Source: Nonomuraea indica
GTDB lineage: Bacteria; Actinomycetota; Actinomycetes; Streptosporangiales; Streptosporangiaceae
Direction: 5' to 3'
Assembly: GCF_002850745.1 (NCBI RefSeq)
Contig: NZ_KZ559476.1
Location: forward strand, 133,698-197,697
DNA: 64,000 bases
This document shows, one piece after another, positions 1 through 8,315 of the stretch (position 1 is the stretch's first letter; each line of letters begins with the position of its first letter). The translations under genes were made by a program, and so were the position numbers. The notes beneath the pieces are model-generated. The model saw nothing but the letters and a program-made list of their open reading frames with translations. It had not been told where the DNA came from and made no database searches.

Positions 1-25
1 CAGGGGGGCTGGGGGTGGGTGGTGG

Positions 26-964
26 TCAGGTGCGGGTGCGTTGGGTGATGGCGACGCAGGCGAGGACGGCGAGGGCGCCGGCGACGGTCGCCGGGCCGAA
101 CCGCTCCCCCAGCAGGAACCACGCCCACACCAGGTTGAGCAGCGGCTGGGTGAGCTGTGTCTGCCCGGCGCGCGCGATGCCGCCGAGGGCCAGCCCGGCG
201 TACCAGGGCAGGAAGCCGAGGAACATCGACACCACCCCCACGTACGCGAACCCGGCCAGCGCCTCCACGGACGGCTGCAGGGGCGTGGTAGCGGCGAGCA
301 CGGCCGTCACCGGGACGGTGAGCGGCAGCGACAGGACGAGGGCGCGCGAGATCACCTGCCAGCCGGGGGTGTCGCGGGACAGCCGGCCTCCCTCGGTGTA
401 GCCGACGGCGGCCGACAGCAGGGCGCCGACGAGGAGCAGGTCTGCCCAGGCCGCGTTCGCGGTGCCCTGCCCGCGGGTGAGGGCGAAGGTGGTGATGGCG
501 GCCGCGCCGGCCGCGCAGGCGGCCCAGAACAGGGGACGCGGTCGCTCACCGGCGCGCAGGACGGCGCAGGCCGCGGTGGCGGCGGGCAGCAGGCCGATGA
601 CGACGGCGGAGTGGGCCGTCGAGGCGCCGAGGTCGAGGGCCAGGCCGCTGAAGACGGGGAACCCGAAGACGACGCCCAGGGAGATCAGGGCGTACGCGGG
701 CCACTGGTCGCGGGGCGGTAGCAGTGGGAGGCGGGCGGCCTTGAGGCAGGCGAGCGCTATCGCCCCGGCGAGTACGGCCCGGCCGATGGCGACGAACCAC
801 GGATCGAAGCCGCGCATCGCGTAGACAGTGGCGGGGAGGGATCCGGAGAAGGCGAGTACCCCGAGGAATGCCAGGGCGGTGCCCTTCCTCCGGTCACCGG
901 CCGGCGTCGCGGCGGTGGGGACCGCTATCGGAGTGGCGACAATAGCGCTATCATTTCTCCTCAT
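26..964 (-). CDS. EamA/DMT-family transporter
   Basis: Inner-membrane permease of the drug/metabolite transporter superfamily, about 312 aa, with about ten hydrophobic helices in two EamA halves. The first half begins near the residues FLGVLAFSGSLPATVYA; the second ends with AGALAVLACVAI. Family members export amino acids, metabolites or drugs; the substrate cannot be read here. The only plausible start in frame is the ATG at 964 (MRRNDSAIV). This leaves the start codons of this gene and of the divergent MocR regulator sharing the tetranucleotide CATG. MocR regulators very often control a divergent DMT or metabolic gene, so this is the probable target. Start moderately uncertain. Confidence 0.85.
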   Translation of the reverse strand: MRRNDSAIVATPIAVPTAATPAGDRRKGTALAFLGVLAFSGSLPATVYAMRGFDPWFVAIGRAVLAGAIALACLKAARLPLLPPRDQWPAYALISLGVVFGFPVFSGLALDLGASTAHSAVVIGLLPAATAACAVLRAGERPRPLFWAACAAGAAAITTFALTRGQGTANAAWADLLLVGALLSAAVGYTEGGRLSRDTPGWQVISRALVLSLPLTVPVTAVLAATTPLQPSVEALAGFAYVGVVSMFLGFLPWYAGLALGGIARAGQTQLTQPLLNLVWAWFLLGERFGPATVAGALAVLACVAITQRTRT

Positions 965-984
965 GGACAACGATAGCAGTATCG
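924..984. promoter_or_regulatory. GATAGC-type operator cluster between divergent DMT and MocR genes
   Basis: Three related elements lie across the divergent starts: GCTATCG at 924-930, the perfect palindrome ATAGCGCTAT at 942-951, and CGATA-GCAG-TATCG at 971-984, which is inside the first codons of the regulator. MocR proteins bind repeated half-sites near their own promoter, so these are candidate autoregulatory sites. The role is inferred; the repeats are directly visible. Confidence 0.5.
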
Positions 985-2372
985 CCCAGATCGCCGCGAT
1001 ACTGCGTGACGAGGTGGCCCGGCTGCGCCCCGGCGACCGCCTGCCGTCCAGCCGGGAGATCATGCGGCGGCACAACGTCAGCCCCGTCACCGTGTCGCGG
1101 GCCATCGGCCGGCTGGCCGCCGAGGGCCGGGTGGTCACCAGGCCGGGCAGCGGCGCCTACGTCACCCATCCGCCCGGGCGGCCCGCCGAAGCCGCCGACC
1201 TGTCGTGGCAGACCGTCGCCCTGGGCGACCGGGTCGTGGACGAGTCCGCGGTGGTCAAGCTGCTCAGCGCCGCTCCCGAGGGCGTGGTGCCGCTCACCGG
1301 CGGCTACCTGCATCCGGGGCTGCGGCCCGACCGGCAGCTCGCCGTCGCGGCGGCGCGGGCCGTGCGCCGGCCTGACGCCTGGGCGATGCCGCCGCTGAAC
1401 GGGCTGGCGGAGCTGCGCCGGTGGTTCGCGGCGGAGGCGGGCGGCGACGTGACGGCCGGCGACGCGCTGATCGTCTCCGGCGGCCAGGCCGCGCTGACGC
1501 ACGCCTTCCGGGCGCTGGCCGCTCCGGGGACGCGAGTCCTCGTGGAGACGCCGACCTACCCGGGGGCGCTGGCGGCCGTCAAGGCGGCCGGCCTGCGGGC
1601 GGCGGCCGTGCCGATGGACCGTGACGGCGTGCGGCCCGACCTGCTCGCCGAGGCGTTCGCGGTGACGGGCGCGCGGGTGTTCCTCACCCAGCCGACGCTG
1701 CACAACCCGACGGGCGCGACGCTGCCGCCCGAGCGCCGCCGCCAGGTGCTCCAGGTGGCGCGGGAGGCGGGGGCGTTCGTCATCGAGGACGACTTCGCGC
1801 GCCACCTGACCAGCGAGGCTCCCCCGCCGCTGGTCTCGATGGATGCGCACGGGACTGTCGTCTACATCGCCTCGCTCACCAAGATCGTCTCACCGAGCAT
1901 GCGGGTGGCGGCCGTGATCGCGCGCGGGCCCGCCGCGCACCGGCTGCGGGCCAGTCAGCTCGTCGAGTCGTTCTTCGTGGCCAGGCCGTTGCAGGAGACG
2001 GCGCTGGAGTTCCTGGGCTCGCCAGGCTGGCGGCGGCACGTGGAGGCCGTACGGAGCGAGATCATGATCCGTCGCGACACCCTGACCGCCGAGCTGGCCC
2101 GGCGGCTGCCTGCCGCCGAGCTGCACCTGCTGCCGCGCGGCGGCATGCACCTGTGGGTCCGGCTGCCGCCGGAGGTGGACGAGGACGCGCTGGTCGAGGC
2201 GGCCCAGCGCAACGGCGCGCTGGTCAGTCCCGGCCGGATGTACTACCCGTCGGAGCCGCCCGGGCCCCGGATCCGGGTGACGCACATCGCGGCCACCCAC
2301 CTGCCCGAGCTGGTGGAGGGGGTACGGCGGCTCGGCGAGGCCCTCGATCAGGTGCTGGCGAAGACCTCGTAG
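963..2372 (+). CDS. MocR-type PLP-dependent transcriptional regulator
   Basis: A 469-aa GntR/MocR regulator. Residues about 1-70 form the winged helix-turn-helix (RLPSSREIMRRHNVSPVTVSRAI). The rest is a fold-type I aminotransferase-like domain with the PLP signature set: NPTG near 248-251, IEDDFAR near 274, and the Schiff-base lysine in SLTKIVSPSMRVA at about K307. Such proteins sense an amino compound through PLP and regulate adjacent genes rather than act as enzymes. The start at 963 gives a clean HTH N-terminus, but there is no Shine-Dalgarno sequence, which suggests leaderless translation. It is divergent from the DMT transporter. Its 3' end overlaps the convergent monooxygenase-like gene by 25 nt. 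Confidence 0.9.
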   Translation: MDNDSSIAQIAAILRDEVARLRPGDRLPSSREIMRRHNVSPVTVSRAIGRLAAEGRVVTRPGSGAYVTHPPGRPAEAADLSWQTVALGDRVVDESAVVKLLSAAPEGVVPLTGGYLHPGLRPDRQLAVAAARAVRRPDAWAMPPLNGLAELRRWFAAEAGGDVTAGDALIVSGGQAALTHAFRALAAPGTRVLVETPTYPGALAAVKAAGLRAAAVPMDRDGVRPDLLAEAFAVTGARVFLTQPTLHNPTGATLPPERRRQVLQVAREAGAFVIEDDFARHLTSEAPPPLVSMDAHGTVVYIASLTKIVSPSMRVAAVIARGPAAHRLRASQLVESFFVARPLQETALEFLGSPGWRRHVEAVRSEIMIRRDTLTAELARRLPAAELHLLPRGGMHLWVRLPPEVDEDALVEAAQRNGALVSPGRMYYPSEPPGPRIRVTHIAATHLPELVEGVRRLGEALDQVLAKTS

Positions 2373-2653
2373 TGGTCCACGGTGACCTCCCGGTCGACGA
2401 GGAAGGAGTCGTCCTCGGGATAGAACACCGCCCGGCCGGGATCCTCCCCCGCGAACGCCCGGACCGCGTCCCACGACTCCCAGAACGTGATCAGGAAGAA
2501 CTCGGTCCGCTCTCCCGCCTCGCGCCGGGTGAAGTACGCGCCCTGGTTGCCGGGAGTCGCGGTGTACTCGGCGAAACCCGTGCGCATCAGATAGTCCTCG
2601 TATGCGGCGGCGTCGGCCGGTCGCGTCCAACCCCGCCAGGTTCGTACGATCAT
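2348..2653 (-). CDS. antibiotic biosynthesis monooxygenase (ABM)-like small protein
   Basis: About 101 aa. It resembles the dimeric alpha/beta ABM family in its opening MIVRTWRGW and its FFLITFWESWDAVRAFAGED segment, typical of small cofactor-free oxygenases and stress proteins. The start at 2653 matches the usual family N-terminus; ATGs at 2665 and 2686 are also in frame. It is convergent with the MocR gene and overlaps its last 25 nt. No function can be assigned beyond the family. Confidence 0.7.
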   Translation of the reverse strand: MIVRTWRGWTRPADAAAYEDYLMRTGFAEYTATPGNQGAYFTRREAGERTEFFLITFWESWDAVRAFAGEDPGRAVFYPEDDSFLVDREVTVDHYEVFAST

Positions 2654-2697
2654 GGGAGCCATCATGCTGCAACCGGCCATTGCCATACAGTGGTGAC

Positions 2698-3369
2698 ATG
2701 CTGGCGCCTGCCGAGACCGTGCGCGACTTCCTCAACACCTACGACGTGGAGGCCGACGCCGACGAGCTGGCCTCGCCGGCGGAGCTGGCGGTGTGGTTGC
2801 GCGAGCACGGCCTGACGGGGCCGGGCGACCGCGCCTGCGACGACGACCTGGCCACGGCGGTCGCGCTCCGCGAGGGGCTGCGCGCCGCGCTCCGGGGCGA
2901 TCCCGCCGACCTGCCCGTCCTGCCCCTCCGGGTGACGACGGGCGACGCAGCGCACGCGAACGACGAACGGCGGGCAGACCAGGCAACGCACGCGGGGGAC
3001 GGCCCACGGACCAGCCACGCAGCGCACGCGGGCGACGGCCCACGGACCAGCCACGCAGCGCACGCGGGGGACGGCCGACGGGCGGGCGACGTGGGGCGGG
3101 CGGAGGGAAGGCCGCGGCTGGCCCCGATCGACGGCGGTGTCCGGGGCGCGCTGGCCGCGATCGCCGCCGCCACGGCGGGCGCCTCGTGGGATCGGCTGAA
3201 GGTCTGCGCGGAGGTCACCTGCCAGTGGGCGTTCCTCGACGCCTCCAGAAATCGATCACGGTCGTGGTGTTCCATGCGGGTCTGCGGCAACCGCACCAAA
3301 ACACGCGCTTACCGGGCGAGGAAGCAGGGTTCGCGTCCTCCCCAAGGTCCAAACACCGATACGGTGTAA
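2698..3369 (+). CDS. ABATE/CGNR zinc-finger domain protein
   Basis: A 223-aa protein. The N-terminal ABATE region (DFLNTYD, ELAVWLREHGL) is followed by a C-terminal CGNR zinc finger with the family pattern C-x-W-x-F-x-D-x-SRN-x-R-x-WCSM-x-x-CGNR at about residues 175-203. The family is thought to bind DNA as a stress-linked regulator. The linker (about residues 85-135) has been enlarged by a 36-bp direct repeat encoding HAGDGPRTSHAA (2989-3024 and 3025-3060, then a partial third copy). That repeat is a recent-looking in-frame insertion and not part of the fold. Confidence 0.8.
   Translation: MLAPAETVRDFLNTYDVEADADELASPAELAVWLREHGLTGPGDRACDDDLATAVALREGLRAALRGDPADLPVLPLRVTTGDAAHANDERRADQATHAGDGPRTSHAAHAGDGPRTSHAAHAGDGRRAGDVGRAEGRPRLAPIDGGVRGALAAIAAATAGASWDRLKVCAEVTCQWAFLDASRNRSRSWCSMRVCGNRTKTRAYRARKQGSRPPQGPNTDTV
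2989..3072. repeat. 36-bp in-frame direct repeat inside the CGNR gene
   Basis: Two copies of a 36-bp unit at 2989-3024 and 3025-3060 differ at one base; a third copy starts at 3061 and decays. Each encodes 12 residues (HAGDGPRTSHAA), so the reading frame is kept. Confidence 0.9.
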
Positions 3370-3413
3370 CTCGTGCCTTGTGGCATGAACGGCAGGCGAA
3401 GGAGCGGGCCGAG

Positions 3414-4022
3414 ATGGCAGACGTAGGCGTCCGGGCGGCCCGGCGCGAGGATGTGCTCCAGGTGGCGAATGTTCAGGTTCGTGCCTGGCGCTACGGCTAT
3501 CGGGACTTCCTCCCCGAGGGCCCTCTGGAGCAGATGACCGGCCCGGCGGCCGAGAAGATGTGGCTGCGGCAGTGGGACGAGGCGATCGTCGCGCCGCCCA
3601 CGTCGCGGCACCGGGTGCTGGTCGCGGTGGAGACCATTCTCGACACCGAGGGCTTCCCCGCGCTCGGGGCGGGCGGCAGTGCCGCCCTGGCGACCCCGCG
3701 TGGCGGTGAGCGGGTGGTCGGGCTGGCCTCCCACGCTCCCGCCGAGGATCCCGATCTCGATCCCACCGAGGTGGCCGAGATGCTGACGCTGCTGGTAGAT
3801 CCCGACTTCGTCCGGCGCGGGCACGGCAGCCGCCTGCTCAACGCCACGGTCGACCACCTGCGGGACGACGGCTACCGGCAGATCGTCACCTGGGTGTTCG
3901 CCGACAACTACGCCGTGCTGGGCTTCCTGGAGTCGGCGGGCTGGGGCGAGGACATGGCCGAGCGGGTGCTCGACATGGGCCGCCCGATCCGCATGATCAG
4001 GCTTACCACCGACATCAGCTAA
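3414..4022 (+). CDS. GNAT-family N-acetyltransferase
   Basis: A 202-aa GNAT enzyme. It has the usual N-terminal VRAARREDVLQVANV strand-helix and the acetyl-CoA-binding motif A region LLVDPDFVRRGHGSRLLNA (R-x-x-G-x-G), followed by NYAVLGFLESAGW. The acceptor substrate is unknown. An AAGGAG Shine-Dalgarno about 10 nt upstream supports the ATG at 3414. The stop lies 13 nt before menA, so the two genes are probably cotranscribed. Confidence 0.85.
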   Translation: MADVGVRAARREDVLQVANVQVRAWRYGYRDFLPEGPLEQMTGPAAEKMWLRQWDEAIVAPPTSRHRVLVAVETILDTEGFPALGAGGSAALATPRGGERVVGLASHAPAEDPDLDPTEVAEMLTLLVDPDFVRRGHGSRLLNATVDHLRDDGYRQIVTWVFADNYAVLGFLESAGWGEDMAERVLDMGRPIRMIRLTTDIS

Positions 4023-4035
4023 GGACTGCTTCAAG

Positions 4036-4911
4036 ATGGCAACCCCCGGCCAGTGGATCGCCGGCGCGCGCCCGCGCACCCTGCCGAACGCCGTCGTGCC
4101 GGTCATGGTCGGCACCGGCGTGGCGATCGGCGAGGGCTCTTTCGTGTGGTGGCGGGCGCTCGTAGCCCTGCTCGTCGCGCTGCTGCTGCAGATCGGCGTC
4201 AACTACGCCAACGACTACAGCGACGGCATCCGCGGCACCGACGACCAGCGGGTGGGTCCCATGCGCCTGGTCGGTTCGCGTGCCGCCGAGCCCCGGCAGG
4301 TGCTGGCGGCGGCGCTGGGCTGCTTCGCCGCCGCCGCCGTGCTGGGTCTGACGCTCGTGCTGGCCACGCGTGCCTGGTGGATCCTGCCGGTGGGCGCGGC
4401 GGCGATCGCCGCCGCGTGGTTCTACACGGGTGGCAGAAGTCCCTACGGCTACCGAGCGCTGGGCGAGGCGGCGGTGTTCGTCTTCTTCGGCGTCGTGCCG
4501 GTGACCGGCACGACGTTCGTGCAGACCGAGCAGCTCTCGTGGGCGGCGCTGGTGGCCTCGATCCCCGTCGGACTGCTGTCGTGCTCGATGCTCGTGGTCA
4601 ACAACCTGCGCGACGTGGGCACCGACGGCCCGTCGGGCAAGCGCACGCTGGCGGTGGTGCTGGGCGCGGAGCGCACCCGCCGGCTGTACGCGGCGTGCCT
4701 GGTCGTGCCCCTGGCGATCGCCGTGGCGATGACCCCGATGGCGCCGCTGGCCGCGCTGGCGGTGCTGGCGGGGCCGCTGGCGATCGTGCCGGTCAAGACG
4801 GTGCTGCACGGCGCGGTGGGTCCGGCCCTGATCGGCGTCCTGCAGCAGACGGGCAAGCTGCAACTCGCCTACGGCCTGCTGTTCACCCTCGGCCTGGCCC
4901 TCAGCCTGTAG
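4036..4911 (+). CDS. menA: 1,4-dihydroxy-2-naphthoate polyprenyltransferase
   Basis: A 291-aa integral membrane UbiA-superfamily prenyltransferase that attaches a polyprenyl chain to DHNA to form demethylmenaquinone. The prenyl-diphosphate binding motif appears as NYANDYSDGIRGTDD near residue 55. The second conserved loop is NNLRDVGTDGPSGKRTLAV near 193. Length and the opening GQWIAGARPRTLPNAVVPV are typical of actinobacterial MenA. Other menaquinone genes are not in the window. Confidence 0.95.
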   Translation: MATPGQWIAGARPRTLPNAVVPVMVGTGVAIGEGSFVWWRALVALLVALLLQIGVNYANDYSDGIRGTDDQRVGPMRLVGSRAAEPRQVLAAALGCFAAAAVLGLTLVLATRAWWILPVGAAAIAAAWFYTGGRSPYGYRALGEAAVFVFFGVVPVTGTTFVQTEQLSWAALVASIPVGLLSCSMLVVNNLRDVGTDGPSGKRTLAVVLGAERTRRLYAACLVVPLAIAVAMTPMAPLAALAVLAGPLAIVPVKTVLHGAVGPALIGVLQQTGKLQLAYGLLFTLGLALSL

Positions 4912-4920
4912 GCACGCGCC

Positions 4921-5853
4921 TCACGGGCGGAGCACCAGCTTGCCGGTGGTGCGGCGCGCGGCCAGGTCCTCCAGGGCCCGTCCGGCCTCCGTCAGCGGGT
5001 AGGCGCCGCCCACCAGGGGCCGCAGGCGGCCGGCGACCGTGAGATCGAGCAGGTCACGCAGTGGTTCGGTCACTCCCGGCAGATGCAGCGAGCCGCCGAG
5101 CCAGTAGCCCGCGACCGCGATGTTGCGCTGGGTGAGCAGTCCCGGGTCGACGGGCGCCGGCGGCTGTCCGGACGAGCTGCCGTAGGTGACCAGCCGTCCG
5201 AACGGGGCCACGGCCGCCAGGGCCGCCTCGAAGACGGGGCCGCCGACGGCGTCCAGCACCACGTCGGCCGCGCGTCCGCCGTTGGCCTCGGCCACCCGTT
5301 CGGCGTACCCGTCGGCCTCGCCGGACACGGCCGCGTCGGCTCCCAGCTCCAGCACCAGGGCGCGCTTCTCCGCCGTCGAGGCGGTGCCGATCACCCTGCC
5401 CGCCCCGAACTCCCTGGCCAGTTGCACCGCCAGGTGGCCGACTCCGCCGGCGGCGGCGTTGACCACGACCGTCTCCCCGGGCGAGAGCCGGGCCACCGAG
5501 CGGAGCAGGTGCCAGGCCGACAGTCCCTGGACGAGCAGGGCGAGCGACTCTCCCGCGCCCAGGTCCTGCGGCACCTCCACCGGCTGCTTGACGATCGCCT
5601 TGGACGCGTACGCCTCCTGCGCGAATCCCATGACCCGGCGCCCGTCCGCGGTGCGGCCCACCACCTCCGATCCCGGCACGAACGGCGGCGGCGTCGCCCG
5701 GTAGCTGCCCTCCAGGCGCTTGACGTCGGCGAAGTTGACCCCGGCCGCCTCGACGTCCACCAGCGTCTCACCCGGGGCGGGCACCGGGTCGGGCACCTCG
5801 GCCGGGACCAGCACCTCGGGGCCGCCGTGGCGGATCGCTTGCATCACTCTCAT
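4921..5853 (-). CDS. zinc-type/quinone oxidoreductase (MDR family)
   Basis: A 310-aa medium-chain dehydrogenase/reductase of the NADPH:quinone reductase type. It has a GroES-like N-terminal half (GVNFADVKRLEG, PPFVPGSEVVG) and a Rossmann half with AAAGGVGHLAVQLAREFGAGRVIGTAS. Catalytic-zinc cysteine/histidine ligands are absent, which fits quinone/enone reductases. It is divergent from a LysR regulator over a 95-bp gap that contains a perfect palindrome, so that regulator likely controls it. Confidence 0.85.
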   Translation of the reverse strand: MRVMQAIRHGGPEVLVPAEVPDPVPAPGETLVDVEAAGVNFADVKRLEGSYRATPPPFVPGSEVVGRTADGRRVMGFAQEAYASKAIVKQPVEVPQDLGAGESLALLVQGLSAWHLLRSVARLSPGETVVVNAAAGGVGHLAVQLAREFGAGRVIGTASTAEKRALVLELGADAAVSGEADGYAERVAEANGGRAADVVLDAVGGPVFEAALAAVAPFGRLVTYGSSSGQPPAPVDPGLLTQRNIAVAGYWLGGSLHLPGVTEPLRDLLDLTVAGRLRPLVGGAYPLTEAGRALEDLAARRTTGKLVLRP

Positions 5854-5908
5854 GCCTCCACGCTACGAAGCCCGCTCCCGTCCAGGGAGGTGGTGACGTC
5901 GCTGCGTG

Positions 5909-5932
5909 GAGGACTTTGCATGAAAAGTCCTC
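5909..5932. promoter_or_regulatory. palindromic operator between quinone reductase and LysR genes
   Basis: Perfect 9-bp arms GAGGACTTT (5909-5917) and AAAGTCCTC (5924-5932) with a 6-bp spacer sit in the 95-bp divergent gap, 17 bp before the LysR start. Position and symmetry suit a LysR or other dimeric regulator. The ligand is unknown. Confidence 0.65.
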
Positions 5933-5948
5933 ATATATCGTCACTGTC

Positions 5949-6836
5949 GTGAAGTCCAGCGACCTGAGCGCCGCCGAACTGCGGGTGATCGTGGCCGCGG
6001 CCGGAGAAGGCAGCGTGTCCGGGGCCGCGGTGCGGCTGCGGCTGACGCAGTCGGCGGTGTCCCACGCCCTGCGCGGCGCGGAGCGCAAGCTCGGGACGGT
6101 GCTGTTCCGGCGGGGCCGTCACGGGGCCACCCCCACGCCCGCCGGGGAGGCCGTCGCCGGGCACGCCCGGCGCATCCTCGCGATGATGGGCGTCAAGCGG
6201 GCGGAGGCCGCACGCGCCGCGGGAGGGCACGCGACGGGTGCGATCCGGGTGGCCGCCTTCCGCGGCGCGGCCCTGCACCTGCTGCCGTCCGTGCTGGTCA
6301 GGTTCGGCCGGCGCCACCCGGGGATCACCGTGGACGTGCGGAGCGTGCCCGACCTCGGCCGGGGCGTGGCGGGTGAGGTGGCCGACGGCCGGGCCGACGT
6401 GGGGCTGGTCACCCTGCCGGTGCACGTCGAGGGGCTGGTGTGCCGGGAGCTGTTCGCCGAGCCGTACGTGCTGGCCCATCCGGCCGGCCATCCCGACCCG
6501 CGTTCGTTGCCGATGATCGGCTGGCACGAGAACTGCTCCGCCGCCACGCGGCGGTGGCTCGCCGGGCAGGACTGGATCCCGCCGGGCGACATGACCGTCG
6601 AGGACGAGGGCGTGGTGCTGTCGATGGTGGCGCACGGCCTCGGCGCGGCCATCCTGCCGCGGCTCAGCATGGCCGGGGCGCCCGCCGGGGTCGCGGTGGC
6701 CGGGCTCGGCGAGGAGCCGCCGGTGCGGCGGGTGGGGTACGTGACCACGCGGGAGATGGCCGCCTCCGCCGCCGTGCGTGACCTCGTGCGTGAGCTGCGC
6801 TCCACCGGGCCGGCCGGGCGCGTCGGAGCCGGGTGA
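5949..6836 (+). CDS. LysR-family transcriptional regulator
   Basis: About 295 aa. The N-terminal winged HTH is typical (SVSGAAVRLRLTQSAVSHALRGAERKLG, residues about 22-49). A periplasmic-binding-protein-like effector domain follows (GAIRVAAFRGAALHLLPSVL; late DEGVVLSMVAHGLGAAILPRL). The GTG start at 5949 gives the usual short N-terminus. It is divergent from the quinone reductase, which is the probable target; the palindrome at 5909-5932 lies between them. Confidence 0.9.
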   Translation: MKSSDLSAAELRVIVAAAGEGSVSGAAVRLRLTQSAVSHALRGAERKLGTVLFRRGRHGATPTPAGEAVAGHARRILAMMGVKRAEAARAAGGHATGAIRVAAFRGAALHLLPSVLVRFGRRHPGITVDVRSVPDLGRGVAGEVADGRADVGLVTLPVHVEGLVCRELFAEPYVLAHPAGHPDPRSLPMIGWHENCSAATRRWLAGQDWIPPGDMTVEDEGVVLSMVAHGLGAAILPRLSMAGAPAGVAVAGLGEEPPVRRVGYVTTREMAASAAVRDLVRELRSTGPAGRVGAG

Positions 6837-6896
6837 CCGGGCGCGTCGGAGCCGGTGACCGGGTGCGTCAGAGCCGGGTGACCGGGTCCGCGTCGC
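6813..6896. repeat. short imperfect tandem repeat (about 23 bp) at a convergent gene junction
   Basis: Three to four imperfect copies of a unit resembling GTGACCGGGCGCGTCGGAGCC span the end of the LysR gene, the 31-bp gap and the last codons of the convergent acetyltransferase. They supply the C-terminal residues of both proteins, suggesting slippage growth at the junction. Confidence 0.6.
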
Positions 6897-7374
6897 CGGT
6901 CCGGGCGCTCATGACCACGCGGGGGGCCACCTCGATGCCCAGCTCGCGCTCGTGCTCCACCAGCGCGCGCAGCTCGGGCCCCCACTGTCCCTCGGGCAGC
7001 ACCGTGAAGCCGTGCCTGGCGTACCAGGGCGCGTTCCACGGCACGTCGCGGAAGGTCGTCAGCGTCACCGCAGGGGCGCCGCTCGCCGCCGCATGGTCGA
7101 GCACCGCCGCGACGAGCCGGCCTCCGATGCCCTGCCGCATCCGGTCGGGACGGACGGCCAGCTGGTCGAGGTGCACGTTGCCGTCGGCCCGGCCGACCAG
7201 CGCGAACCCGGCCGGCGGCACGCCGTCGACCAGCACCGAGGCGGCGTCGGTCACCTCCTCGATCTGCGTCGTGCCCGGCGGGAAGGTGATGCCGACCTGC
7301 TCGAACAGCCCGTCGGCCGCCAGCTCGATCGCCACCAGATCCGGAAGTTCGGCGTGTTCGGCCCATCGCACCAC
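6868..7374 (-). CDS. GNAT-family N-acetyltransferase
   Basis: A 168-aa acetyltransferase. It carries the acetyl-CoA motif VRPDRMRQGIGGRLVAAVLDHA (about 95-116) preceded by VHLDQLAV, then WYARHGFTVLP. The acceptor is unknown. Its C-terminus runs into the short tandem repeat shared with the LysR gene end. It stands alone between convergent and divergent neighbours. Confidence 0.85.
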   Translation of the reverse strand: MVRWAEHAELPDLVAIELAADGLFEQVGITFPPGTTQIEEVTDAASVLVDGVPPAGFALVGRADGNVHLDQLAVRPDRMRQGIGGRLVAAVLDHAAASGAPAVTLTTFRDVPWNAPWYARHGFTVLPEGQWGPELRALVEHERELGIEVAPRVVMSARTGDADPVTRL

Positions 7375-7470
7375 GGCGACACGTTCTCATGCCGGGCCCG
7401 TGGGACGCATCTGGATTAGTGTGCTGATCGTGCGGCTCGGCCGTGCGGCGCCGAGAACCCCTCCTCACCT

Positions 7471-7505
7471 CGTGCCCACCACCTCGTCCTGAGGTCGTGG
7501 GCACG
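7471..7505 (-). terminator. hairpin terminator after dapB
   Basis: Two 15-bp arms (7471-7485 and 7491-7505) pair with one mismatch around a 5-nt loop, starting 8 nt past the dapB stop codon. There is no U-tract, as is common for actinomycete terminators. Confidence 0.75.
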
Positions 7506-7512
7506 TCGTGTC

Positions 7513-8250
7513 TCAGAGGTCGAGCAGGGCCTCCAGGCCGACGGTCAGGCCCGGCAGCTCGCGCACCCGCCGCACGCCGAGCAGCACGCCCGGGGTGAAC
7601 GCGGCACGGCTCATCGTGTCGTGCCTGATCGTGAGGGTCTCGCCGTCGCCGCCGAGCAGCACCTCCTGATGCGCGATCAGCCCGGCCAGGCGTACGGCGT
7701 GCACGCGGACTCCGTCGACGTCGGCGCCGCGGGCGCCGTCGAGGGCGGTGCTGGTGGCGTCGGGCATGGCGCCCGCGCCGGCCTTGGCGCGGGCCTCGGC
7801 GACCAGCTCGGCCGTACGGCGGGCGGTGCCGGAGGGGGCGTCGGCCTTGTTCGGGTGGTGCAGCTCGACGATCTCGACGGACTCGAAGTAGCGTGCCGCC
7901 TGCTGCGCGAAGTGCATCATGAGCACGGCCGCGATGCCGAAGTTGGGCGCGATCAGCGCGCCGGTGCCGGGAGAGTCGGCCAGCCAGCCGCGCACGGTGT
8001 CGAGCCGGGCGGCGTCGAAGCCGGTGGTGCCGACCACCGGGTGGATGCCGTGCCCGATGGCCCACCGGAGATTGCCCATCACCACGTCGGGATGGGTGAA
8101 GTCGACGACCACCTCCGCGCCCGCGAGCCCCTCGATGCTGTCATCCTTGTCGAGCGCGGCCACCAGCTCCAGGTCGGAAGCCGCTTCGACCGCCTTGCAC
8201 ACCTCGACGCCCACGCGGCCGCGCGCGCCGAGAACACCTACCTTGATCAC
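7513..8250 (-). CDS. dapB: 4-hydroxy-tetrahydrodipicolinate reductase
   Basis: A 245-aa enzyme reducing HTPA to tetrahydrodipicolinate with NAD(P)H in lysine/diaminopimelate synthesis. The N-terminal nucleotide-binding loop is GVLGARGRVGVEVCKAV. Further signatures are VDFTHPD, VVGTTGF, PNFGIAAVLMMHFAQ, and the substrate-binding catalytic segment ELHHPNKADAPSGTA. Length matches actinobacterial DapB. It ends the rpsO-pnp-M16-dapB series and is followed by a strong hairpin. Confidence 0.97.
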   Translation of the reverse strand: MIKVGVLGARGRVGVEVCKAVEAASDLELVAALDKDDSIEGLAGAEVVVDFTHPDVVMGNLRWAIGHGIHPVVGTTGFDAARLDTVRGWLADSPGTGALIAPNFGIAAVLMMHFAQQAARYFESVEIVELHHPNKADAPSGTARRTAELVAEARAKAGAGAMPDATSTALDGARGADVDGVRVHAVRLAGLIAHQEVLLGGDGETLTIRHDTMSRAAFTPGVLLGVRRVRELPGLTVGLEALLDL

Positions 8251-8315
8251 ACGGTCAACCCTATACGGCGACGCCGCGTGAACCCACCCGAGGGCCCGCG
8301 CGGCGCGTGCGCACG

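Noticed and set aside
7375..7510. Possible leader peptide (GTG at 7420, about 23 residues) between dapB and an acetyltransferase gene
   Set aside because: No Shine-Dalgarno and no downstream gene on that strand; the sequence is mostly the dapB terminator hairpin.
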